Assembly: GCF_027943255.1 (NCBI RefSeq)
Contig: NC_072893.1
Span: 7,440,001-7,504,000 of the forward strand
Direction of reading: 5' to 3'
Origin: Anastrepha obliqua
Lineage: Eukaryota > Arthropoda > Insecta > Diptera > Tephritidae
Length of the DNA stretch: 64,000 bases
In this document: one piece after another, positions 54,964 through 64,000 of the stretch
How the letters are laid out: each line of letters opens with the position of its first letter
Position numbering within the stretch: position 1 is the stretch's first letter
The notes under the pieces: generated by a model
What the model was told of the DNA's origin: nothing
What the model saw: the letters and a program-made list of their open reading frames with translations, nothing else
The model's database searches: none
Translations under genes and position numbers: made by a program

Positions 54964-55693
54964 CAGGGTTGCCCATATTCGACGGACCCATGTGTTTTTT
55001 TTTTTAAATCAAAGAAAAACACAATTTTTTTGATGTTGACAATAATAATCATTTTATTAGTTTCAAGTAGATTTGTTGACATCACTTTTTGAATATGATA
55101 TCTCTCAAATGGCCGCCTTGAGCCTGTACGGCGTATTTTGCCCGTTTTGCAGCATTTTCCATAGTTTGAGCTAACATTTCGGCTGGAATAGCGGCTATTT
55201 CCTCACGGATGTTGTTCTTGAGCTCTTCTATGGTCTTTGGCTTATTAATATAAACCTTTGATTTTAAATATTCCCACAAGAAGAAGTCAGGTGGCGTTAA
55301 ATCGGGCGAACGCGAGGGCCAGTCAAAATCGCCATTTTTCGACATCAAACGACGAGGAAACAATTTCTTCAAAAAATTGTTTGTGGTGCGAGCCGTGTGA
55401 GGTGGAGCGCCGTCTTGTTGAAACCATAACTGCCTCATACGCTTTCGACGAATAATTGGCATCACAAAAGTGGTTATCATATCGCGATAACGCTCTTTCT
55501 TCTTCTTCTTCTTCGACTTCTTTTGTTGAATGTAAATTTCAACAATTTGGTAGCGCTCGCGTGGCGTGTACTGTTCCATGGTAAAAATCTGCTTGGACTG
55601 ACGATTCCAACGCGGTATGTCATTAAGCGATCTGACGTCTCTGTCAAAAGATACAGGGTTGCCCGACGGGTCGGTCGAATATGGGCAACCCTG
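54964..55693 (-). mobile_element. Internally deleted DD41D-type mariner (copy 5)
   Basis: TA at 54962-54963 and 55694-55695; ends CAGGGTTGCCCATATTCGAC on both sides. 730 bp. The minus-strand gene starts at 55579 with MEQYTPRERYQIVEIYIQQ, then a run of lysines encoded by an AAG repeat (about 55490-55520) replaces most of the N-terminal half, then ERYRDMITTFVMPIIRRKRM, LWFQQDGAPPHTARTTNNF (second Asp), RSPDLTPPDFFLWEYLKSKV (third Asp, 41 residues apart) and AKYAVQAQGGHLRDIIFKK to the stop at 55082. The open frame of 165 codons has no first catalytic Asp. The right end holds an extra inverted copy of the terminal sequence (55654-55693). Confidence 0.85.
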
Positions 55694-55695
55694 TA

Positions 55696-56172
55696 GATGC
55701 AAGTTGGCAAAACCTCACAACATGCGAACTAAGCAGACAAACATGGCCGAAATGGAACAGCGGTCGATTGAAAAGCTTGTTAAGATTTAACAGAGAAGCT
55801 ATAAGAAAAGTGATAGGGGTATTAACTGGTCATTGTTTAATAGGCAGCTACGCTAGAAGGTTAGGACTCCCGTACTTCGATTTTTGTAGAAGATGTCTCA
55901 ATACAGAAGAAGAGAAAATAGTCAGACACATTTTATGTGAGTGTGAAAGCTTAGCTATGAGGAGGCTCCGCACTCTTGATACGACGTTTTTAACTGATGT
56001 ACCGGGCATAGCGCATCTAAAACTAACGAAGCTTTGCTCGTTTATTAAAGCTACTGGATGGTTTGAAAAGGAACCCATAGGGTAAGGATAAGTTCCAGTG
56101 GTATCACAATGGACCTATGAAAGGTCTAAGTGTGTCATTGCAACAGCCACCGTACCAACCTACCTACCTATT
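55696..56172 (+). pseudogene. Jockey-type zinc-knuckle tail, right of the mariner
   Basis: Plus strand, continuing 54835-54963: ASWQNLTTCELSRQTWPKWN, FNREAIRKVIGVLTGHCLIG, then CRRCLNTEEEKIVRHILCEC and ESLAMRRLRTLDTTFL, ending at 56085. Unusually well preserved for the window (no stop over about 130 codons). The 3' UTR has GTGGTATCACAATGGAC (56098-56114) and a tail ACCAACCTACCTACCTA (56154-56170). Confidence 0.75.
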
Positions 56173-56198
56173 ACATATAATATTTTACATGCACTTAT

Positions 56199-56974
56199 GG
56201 TAGTAGTCCGTCCTAATGACCGAAATTTCGACGTTTTTTCATGAATTTTTTTTAAAAAGAAAATAAAATGCGATCGTTTTAAAGTTTTTACATGTTTTTA
56301 TTGGTGTTTTGAAGCATATAAAAAAAAAATTTTTAAGTTAATTTTATATAAATTTCTTTAAAATTTTTGACGTCAAAGTGGAGTCCTTAAAAAAAGATGA
56401 TTTGGTTCGGGGAAACACACAGGCTTCCAAAGTCATCTGAAATAAAAAATTCAAAGTAATTATTATTCTGTAGACTTTATTTTAGGTCCTGAACCTAAAA
56501 TATACATAAAAATAAAAAAAACAAAAACAAAATGGCGGACTTGTGAAAAAAGTTCCCAAAATCTAATTTTTTTTCTTCATAAATTGTTCAGATTAAATAG
56601 TTTATTATTAAAAAGTTAAATGTTTTAAAGGTCCGTGATCTAGATACGTGTGTCTAAATTGTATGTTGGTTAAATTTTTAGCCAAATCGGTTGAATAGTT
56701 TTGCGTCAGTGATTCCCCGAAATTTCGAAAACATGGTTTTGAGAAAAACGCGTTTAAAGTTTCGACAATAAAAGAGGGGACGGTCAGAGCAGCTGCTGCT
56801 GGCGTGTCACACGCTTTCATACACACTACGGCGCGCTCTCTTATTTTAGCTAAGACTTTAAAAATAATTAAAATTTCTGTCTGAAATTTTTATAGTATAT
56901 TTTTAAGATGTTTTTCTTCCGAAAAATGTAAAAAAAAATTCGATTTTTTGAACCTGTCACACCGGGCTACTACC
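56199..56974. mobile_element. MITE of a second family with TTAT target site
   Basis: TTAT at 56195-56198 and 56975-56978; inverted ends GGTAGTAGTCCG and GGTAGTAGCCCG (reverse complement). 776 bp, no coding capacity. The interior shares TTTTTGACGTCAAAGTGGAG, AAATGGCGGACTTGTGAAAA and ACGCGTTTAAAG with the truncated copy at 60652-61250, and the last of these with the MITE at 48698-49443. Confidence 0.75.
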
Positions 56975-56979
56975 TTATG

Positions 56980-58090
56980 CACATAAATGAAATATGAAAC
57001 ACATACACATTTCGGCTGGCGGTAAGTGTCCGCTCAAGAGAGGTTTCACTGTAGTACATAATTTTATGCAATACATTTAACCCCTTAAATGAAGTAATTT
57101 AATAAAATAATAAGCTTTTTCGAGAATGAGCTCGTTTTCAAATTTTAAAGATAAGATATCCCATTAAAATAATAAAAACTTAAAAAAACATAAATTTTAG
57201 GATTTTAAATCAAACTTTTTTTAATAATCTAATAAATGTCTATGTCATTCCTTGTTGTTTTTTTCTTTTTTGTGTTTTTGTGCGAGTAATTGTCTGCGAT
57301 TAAAATCACATCGTTTTCAGAAATATCACCGCTTGGCTCTAATTGAAAAAGCGTATAAAAAACAACAACAATGGAAAGCATGCAAATCACTTAGCTCTAA
57401 AAATATAAATCGATTAAATAATCACAATGACTGCAACATTGCTGTTGTTGTCATTTACGAGTATGTAAGCACTTTCGTTTCCGCATTCAATGCCAGTTCA
57501 CAAAATTATGAAATATTAATTTCTGTTGATTTTTAGTTGGCAGCATAACAAAAACAATTTGAAGCGCAAAACAAACTAAAATTATATAATTTGCGAATTC
57601 ATCTGCAAAACCAATACATACACATGAACAGATAAACTCTATATATGTACAGACATTCACACGTACATTTGTATGTATGTATGTATGTCCGTATGCACAA
57701 TGAAACTGAAAAGAAAATTGTTATTGCCTTTACGCTATGTTTGGATTACAATGCAGTTGAATTTTCACAAAATCTGTGCAAATATTTAGTTTTACAAGCG
57801 ACTCGATTTTGCAACAACTAAATAGAGTTAAACAAACAAAGCTCTGGGTTGAATTGAGATGCTATGAATTGGTGAAAGAATGCTAATTTGTGGCATAAAG
57901 TTCGCACTAGTGGTGGTAATCTCGATAATTACAGGATAACATATCCAGTTCGCGGAATTCCTCTACTTTAGTACTGAAAATCCCGATATTCCACTAAGCG
58001 AAAATATTGATATTACACTGAAATACAATTTTTTTGTAATAAAATAATCAGAGATTAAATCTCTTTACCTTCCGCCATAAAATAATAACA
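56980..58090. other. Host-like non-coding DNA
   Basis: No gene recognised. A GTAT repeat lies near 57671-57687. The 94-codon frame 57252-57536 lacks any motif. Confidence 0.4.
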
Positions 58091-58094
58091 TTAA

Positions 58095-59045
58095 CAACAT
58101 TCGGGCACCCTTAAGTCCATTGTTCCCCGCTCGGGCTCCCTTTTCTTAAAATCTACCCGATCTCCGAAGAAATCTGAGTAGATTTAGTGGTGCCAAGGAG
58201 TCAAGGTGGTCGCTTCTTAACATATCAGTGCCAAAGGCCTCGAGCCTGATTCGAGCGAAGGCCAGGCAGATGCACAGAAAGTGGTCCGCCGCATCATCCT
58301 CCTCTTCACAAGCTGGCCAGAGTACATTGTCTGAGATGCCTACCTTTTCCATGTGCTTCGCTGACAGAAAGAGGCCCGCCATCAGTCCAACCAGCTGTCT
58401 GCAGTCGCTTCTGCTTAATGACAGGAGGATTTGCGACAGTCGGTCGGACATCAGTTTAGTCCATTTGCAGCCTCGCTCAGCCTGCCAAGATCGCTTGTGG
58501 GTGGTAGTAACCCATTTGCTAACCATGGCTTTGATAACTACAAAAGGGAATGACAGAACGGGCTCCCGCCCCAATTAGTTGGCCTCAGAGCCCATCCTAG
58601 CTAAATTGTCAGAGGTCTCGTTACCCGCGATACCCCCCTGTCCCGGGACCCATGTTAGCATTAGACCATTATGTCTACCGACATAGTTCAGCCTGGGTTT
58701 ACAGGACTCAACTACCCTTGAAGTAGTTTAAGGCCATGAGCGCGCTGTCGCTGCAGACACATACAGATCTGCCTCTCCACCTGTTTTCCACAACAAAGTT
58801 CATCGCTTCTTGAATAGCATACACCTCCCCTTGAAACACAAATGTGTACATTCCAACAGTTTTGAGTCGCTGGATTCCACGTAGGCAGCAGCGCCGAAAA
58901 CGTGGTCGGTCCTAGAGCCATCTGTGATCCTTTTATTTATTGTAACTGACACTAGTCGTCGTGGCATCGAGTTACGAGTAACTAAGGAAGATGTTTGGCC
59001 TATTTTCTTGCACAGCCTTTTCAAGCTGCAATGGACTAATAAACT
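58095..59045 (-). pseudogene. Jockey-type RNase H and zinc-knuckle tail
   Basis: Minus strand. TDGSRTDHVFGAAAYVESSD (first Asp, about 58865-58925), CTHLCFKGRCML in a shifted frame for the QGEVYAI-type Glu segment, and VCVCSDSALMAL-like residues (second Asp, about 58735-58770). After decayed text, QILLSLSRSDCRQLVGLMAG, VLWPACEEEDDAADHFLCIC and LAFARIRLEAFGTDMLRSDH (58170-58440) are the tail, ending at 58146 with RRSGRF. The second Cys position of the knuckle is changed (WPAC). Several frameshifts. Confidence 0.75.
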
Positions 59046-59059
59046 TGCGGTGCCGTTAT

Positions 59060-60655
59060 AAACTTGATTGCAAGAATACTACAGAGGTTCTCCTTTGGAT
59101 TGGATTGTCTCTCCATTCGGCGCGAAAATTTCCTTTGCAAACTTAGAGCTGTGGATTGGATTACTGTCCCGTTGGTACGTCCCAGACTCTCCGTGAATTT
59201 CTTCGCGAGAATGCAATAAAACAATAACAAAAACCTTTACGTAATTTCCTGTTTTCATCTTATGCAAAATTCTACAAATTGGAGTCTTGCCACGATAGCT
59301 CAAATACCCCAGGTCATAAAAAAACCACCGTGGAAGTTTCGGGCCAGCTGGTACCGCATCGAATACTTTCAGAACCGGAGCGCAGGTATCCATTCGGACG
59401 ACATGACCCCCCACCAACGAGCCGGCTGGATTTTTATGCACTGTGCTATGTCTACGTCGTCGTTAAGCTCGTACAGCTCATCGTCCCTTCTCCTGCGATA
59501 TTCGCCGTCGCTAATGTGCAAAGGTCCAAAGATCTTGCGCAGAATCTTTCTCTCAAACACTCCAAGTTACGCATCATCGGATGTTGTCATCGTCACGCTT
59601 CGGCGCCATACGTTAGGACGGGCATGATATGAGCCGTGTAGAGTGTTAGTTTTGTTCGTCGAGAGAGGACTTTACTGCTCAGTTACCTACTTAGTCCAAA
59701 GTAGCACTTGCTCTTATAAAAAATTGTGCCTGAGCGATTAAGTCCTGCGACTCGCACGATCCTCTCCAGCATCAGGTTAAAGAAGTCACACGACAGCGAG
59801 TCACCCTGTCTGAAACCTCGTTTGGTATCAAACGGCTCGGAGAGGTATTTCCCAATTCTGACGGCGCTGCTGGTGTTGAGCAACGTCATCTTGCATAGCC
59901 GTATTAGATTTGTGGGGATACCAAAAAGACATTGCGGCATACAAGTAACTCCTTTCCGTACTGTCGAATGTAGCTTTGAAGTCGACGAAAAGATGGTGTG
60001 TGTCGATTCTCCTTTCATGGGTATTTCCCAAGATTTGGCGTATTGTGAATATTTGGTCAGTGGTAGACTTTCCAGGTCTAAAGTCACACTGATAAGGTCC
60101 AATTAGTTGGTTGTGTCGATTCTCCTTTCATGGGTATTTCCCAAGATTTGGCGTATTGTGAATATTTGGTCAGTGGTAGACTTTCCAGGTCTAAAGTCAC
60201 ACTGATAAGGTCCAATTAGTTGGTTGATGGTGTGCTTCAGCCTTTCACGCGGTACGCTCGCTAAGACTTTATAGGTGATATTTAGAAGACTAATTCCGCG
60301 GAAATTGACACAGAGTGCAGGATTATCCTTCTTATGGATTGGGCAGAGCACACTTAAATTCCAATCGGCAGGCATACTTTCATCCGATCATATTTTGTAT
60401 AGAAGCTGATGCATGCACCTTACCTTACTTCTCGCTGCCAAGTTGAATAGCTCAGCCGGCAGTCCGTCGGATCCAGTGGCTTTGGTAACGGGATATTCAC
60501 ATTCAGTTTGACATGCGCAGCTGTCACTATTTAGCAAGTTCGAGAAGTGTTCCTTTCATAATTGAAGTTCGCTCTGGATGTCAGCCACCAGATAGCCGTC
60601 TTTGCTCTTGCAGGAAAACGCACTGGTCTTGAAGCCTTTGTATGCCGCCGAACTT
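59060..60655 (-). pseudogene. Non-LTR retrotransposon (RTE-like) RT and C-terminus
   Basis: Minus strand. From about 60655: a linker (TKATGSDGLPAELFNLAAR, about 60435-60490), then ADWNLSVLCPIHKKDNPALC, VNFRGISLLNITYKVLASVP and LIGPYQCDFRPGKSTTDQIF (60103-60375). A duplicated 113-bp block breaks the frame. Then HHLFVDFKATFDSTERSYLY (catalytic FDST region), GFRQGDSLSCDFFNLMLERI and NRSGTIFYKS (59683-60030). The segment with YADD is deleted; the text resumes as FERKILRKIFGPLHISDGEY and HVVRMDTCAPVLKVFDAVPA (59300-59560). Same family as 25512-27010 and 35822-36155. RTE-like is my best guess for the clade. Confidence 0.8.
59999..60224. repeat. Perfect 113-bp tandem duplication
   Basis: Copy 1 is 59999-60111 and copy 2 is 60112-60224; I found no difference between them when reading base by base. 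Both begin TGTGTCGATTCTCCTTTCAT. As 113 is not a multiple of three, the duplication breaks the RT frame it lies in. The lack of differences implies a recent event, or an assembly artefact. Confidence 0.9.
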
Positions 60656-61250
60656 TATATTAATTTATTTAAAATTTTTGACGTCAAAGTGGAGTCCTTA
60701 AAGAAAAGATGAGTTGGTTCGGGGCAACACACAGCCTTCCAAAGTCATCTGATATAAATAATTCAAAGATATTATTATTCTGCAGACTTTATTTTAGGTC
60801 CCAAACATAAAATATACAAAAAAAGAGAAAATCAAAAACAAAATGGCGGACTTGTGAAAAAAGTTCTGAAAATCTAATTTTTTTTCTTCATAAATTGTTT
60901 AAATTAAATAGTTTATTATTAAAAAATTAAATGATTTAGAGGCCCTGGATCTAGATATGTGTGTCTAGAATAACGGGTTAAATTTTTAGCCAAATCGGTT
61001 GAATAGTTTTGAGTCAGTGATTCCCCGAAATTTCGAAAACATGGTTTTGAGGAAAACGCGTTTAAATTCTAATTTTTTGTTTATGTAAGTCGAATTCGCT
61101 TTCATCCACACTACGGCGCGCTCTCTTATTTTAGCTAAAACTTTAAAAATAATTAAAATTTGTGTCTGAAATTTTTGTAGTATATTTTTCCTCCGTAGTA
61201 GGTTTTTCCTCCGCAAAATGTAAAAAAAAAAATTCGATTTTTTGAACACG
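60652..61250. repeat. Truncated copy of the 56199-56974 MITE
   Basis: Aligns with about 56341-56950 of the MITE in the same orientation: TTTTTGACGTCAAAGTGGAG, AGTCATCTGA, AAATGGCGGACTTGTGAAAA, GCCAAATCGGTTGAATAGTT and GATTCCCCGAAATTTCGAAA recur in order. Both terminal inverted repeats are missing, and part of the middle (after ACGCGTTTAAA, near 61070) differs. Confidence 0.8.
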
Positions 61251-61254
61251 CACT

Positions 61255-64000
61255 CACGGATTTCGGCCTCTCGTTTCTTCCTTCTGATAATACGTCTCCC
61301 TTGCTTTTCCAGCTAAATATTCTGTTTGCATTAATTTAAAAAAGTTACATTTTACATTTTCATCTGATCGATTTCCGAGTACTTCACTGAATAAAAGAAA
61401 ACTCTAGGCATTCTGAAAATTTACTGAAATTAAGAAATTTATGTTCACGTATAAATCCCAAAATCACATTAAAAAATAGCCCGAAATCCCGGAAACAACA
61501 ATTGCCGCTGATATTGGCATTTCTAGTTCGCATGTTTGCGTGCCTGCGGATGGAACTGTGTGTTGAGGGGTTTTATTGTTACTCATACGCCCAGGTGTCA
61601 CTCACGCGCTGTGTACTAAATTTTTTTTCGTTTCTATTTTATTTACTGTCATCTATGCGAACATTTAAATTAAATTAAAGCATTCACACTAGTTAGCTGA
61701 AAGCAACAAAAAAAATTAAAAAAATTTTGCATAAAATATAATACCAGAAAAAAATTCTCTTTTCGCATAGTTTTTTACGTACAAGCACGCATTTTTTATT
61801 TAACAGTTTGTCAATAGATTTTTGTGCAAATTATTTCATTGCGCTCAAACAAAAAAGTAGGTACTATTTCCATATTTTTGCTTTTTTCCACTTATCTGCG
61901 TGTAACATATTCGCAATGACATTTTAATTCGTTGACGGTCGTTACATGGCCGTTGTAATATTTTGCTTAAAATACTTAAAGCTATTGAATTACCGAGTGC
62001 TTTAAAAGCGCATAAATAAAGCTTACAGCAATAGACATGACAAATTTTACGTACTCACTAAAAAACCGTATGCAAATAATTGTAAATGCAATTCCTCTTT
62101 GCGCTGAAATGAAGTTGCACTTCACCGCTTCGTGGATTTCAACTGCCTTCTGTTCGTTCTCACAATTGGCATACACACAAACAAACGTACAAACAAACGA
62201 ATGTGCGAATGTTTGCGCTCTTTTGTAACTCATACAGACTGCTGTTGAAAGTCAGCCGTATTGCCGCGTGCCATCATAGTCAGCAAAGGTGTACCAAAAA
62301 GCAGGCAAAAAATAAAATAAAAATTAATCGTCAAAAAGTATTGAATGGCAGATGGTAAAATGAGTTTTATGAATTAATATAAAAAGTACGTTATCACCTT
62401 GTAGCAAAATGGCTCAGCGGATATCGTAATTGCTATTTGCAGGATGTGCTGTAGTTTGGGTCATTTCGCTTTTTTGTAAATCATTTATTTCCATGAACTC
62501 AGATCGACTCAGCGTACTTTATTAACGATCATGTTGACATTTTTTTTTATATTTTTTTATATTTTTTTTTATGAAACATGCACTTATGTATGCGTGTGTA
62601 TTATATTTAATTGGCGTTTTTTAATAACCTTTAACTGAAGTACCACAAAGAAAAATTTTCTCAATGCAGAAAAAATTTGCATTCAGCTGCTTTTTGTGTG
62701 TTCAAATCGAGCTCTCAAAGAACTTCTCACGCTCGAATGCCGTGAAAGCAATCCATAAGGCAAAGGTTCACAGGCAAAGGCTTTGAGATAAAAATTGAAA
62801 AATTGCAATATTTTCCCCGTAACGCTAATTTTTGAATTAATTTTGAAAACTTCTTTTTCAAATTCTTTTCGTTAAAGCGAACTTTCGCTCATTTTCTCAG
62901 GCCTCTTTTAAAATCAATTTTGTACCATCGAGAAAATTTTTGAAAATGTTATGGTTGTTTGTTCCATCCAAACTCTCGCAGCATCGGCCACGTCCTTAAC
63001 GAGATATATGGTGGTGGTTGCTAGAACACAACACCCTTCCGGTTCGACAATTCTGATAGCTTCTGGTCGTTAATCTACTCTAATCTGATCATTTTATGAT
63101 GACAATTCAGGTATAAATTGAATATTTGTTCCATTCAGAGCCGGTAGTCCGGACTTGATAATGGTCAGGGTTGGCTTATTGCGATTTTACCTTGACTTTT
63201 TGGTTAGTTTTTCTCGCATGTGACCCAGAGGTGTTTGCCCCCCTCAGAGGGCGCAGTGCAATATAAAATTATTTCTGCTACTTCCGACCTAAAGTTAGGT
63301 AGTGTAATTTTATTAGTGTTCTGATGGTTTGTCTCCCTTCATGACTTCTTATGAATCACTCCACTCCAGCTCCGTCCACTCAAACCATCCAGCAAGCCCA
63401 ATCCGCTTATGTGTCGGTTGTACGCGCCTATAATATAAAAATCCCGTAAATGATCCTGGAAAAAAATATTTTATTTTTATATGTATTATTATGAAGGGAC
63501 CTAGCTCTGCGATCTGAAAGATTCATTGTACCCCTTTCATGGATTGGAAGTATTACTCTGAACCCAACTCCCTCAATAAATGTTAATAATCCCATTGTAT
63601 TGAGTTTTATTTTCTCCCTTGATGAAATACTCTTACCCAGGTGTTTGTCACGCTACCACCTCGCTGTCAACGTCGCCGGTTCTCTCGCTTTCGTAAAGTA
63701 GCAGTGAGACATCTATAGTGACCTCGCATTCACAGGCATTCCTTCAATTGTCTTTGCCAATACGTCAACCGGCTTTTTATTCCAGTGTTGATGTCGGCTT
63801 GACTACTGTTTGCTTTGTTATCTGAGCCTTCCACAATTTCTGCGGGTGTTTTTACCTCCGATGTCACTTAAGCCTGAGTTTCTATAATTATCCACACGAC
63901 ACAAATCGGGCCAGATCTTTAAAATATCCATCTTCCTGATTACTTTTATTGACTGGTCATCTATGCATATTATTAATAGACTCCCAGTTTTCACCTCCTA
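61255..64000. other. Unassigned DNA at the right edge
   Basis: 2.7 kb with no gene or element I can support. The part to about 62900 looks like ordinary AT-rich non-coding DNA. From about 62950 the composition is more balanced and the minus strand has short coding-like patches without clear motifs, which could be a very decayed retroelement; I do not call one. Confidence 0.35.

Noticed and set aside
55490..55520. Poly-lysine stretch read as a nuclear localisation signal
   Set aside because: It is an AAG trinucleotide run at an internal deletion joint of a dead mariner, not a conserved part of the transposase.
59262..59632. Two overlapping plus-strand frames of about 120 codons
   Set aside because: Antisense to the RTE-like C-terminal region; no motifs of their own.

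Overview
The window looks like AT-rich, transposon-dense DNA from a fly, most plausibly a tephritid fruit fly. That guess rests on the mixture of element types (a very AT-rich background, many Jockey-clade non-LTR fragments, several mariner lineages including DD41D-type ones known from tephritids, and short CA/TG and ATT microsatellites), not on a host gene. I found no convincing host coding gene in 64 kb. The DNA therefore behaves like an intergenic region or a very large intron in which elements have accumulated, inserted into each other and decayed.

Layout. 1-11 kb: a decayed uncharacterised repetitive ORF (about 0.8-2.2 kb), pieces of RNase-H-bearing non-LTR retrotransposons on both strands, and a 0.8 kb inverted repeat. 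11.8-13.1 kb: a TTAA-flanked non-autonomous element with a nearly perfect 0.6 kb palindrome. 14.5-16.4 kb: a degenerate minisatellite of 18 units. 18.3-31.4 kb: three DD41D-type mariner elements among many Jockey-type and other non-LTR remnants. 31.4-34.9 kb: a 5'-truncated Jockey-clade element split by a mariner with an uninterrupted 353-codon transposase, the only intact long gene in the window. 35.3-41.5 kb: a DD41D-type element holding a retroelement fragment, host-like non-coding DNA, a broken pogo/Tigger-like gene and another RNase H fragment.

41.7-46.4 kb is the most interesting part: a maT-like element interrupted by a 3.7 kb insertion with imperfect terminal inverted repeats, repetitive subterminal zones, a 3-bp target duplication and a multi-exon minus-strand gene of a kind I cannot name, with no recognisable transposase. 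46.4-48.7 kb may contain a host 5' region. 48.7-52.4 kb holds a TTAA-type MITE, a foldback element built of 16-bp repeats and 1.6 kb of extreme A/T repeat. 52.4-53.7 kb is a Mos1-like mariner broken by a single stop codon. 54.8-61.2 kb holds a Jockey fragment split by a deleted DD41D-type element, two copies of a second MITE family, and two non-LTR pseudogenes. 61.3-64 kb has nothing I can assign.

The genes do not form a host pathway. The relations here are those of parasitic DNA: autonomous-type transposases, deleted derivatives that could only move in trans, and retroelement fragments that record successive insertions.
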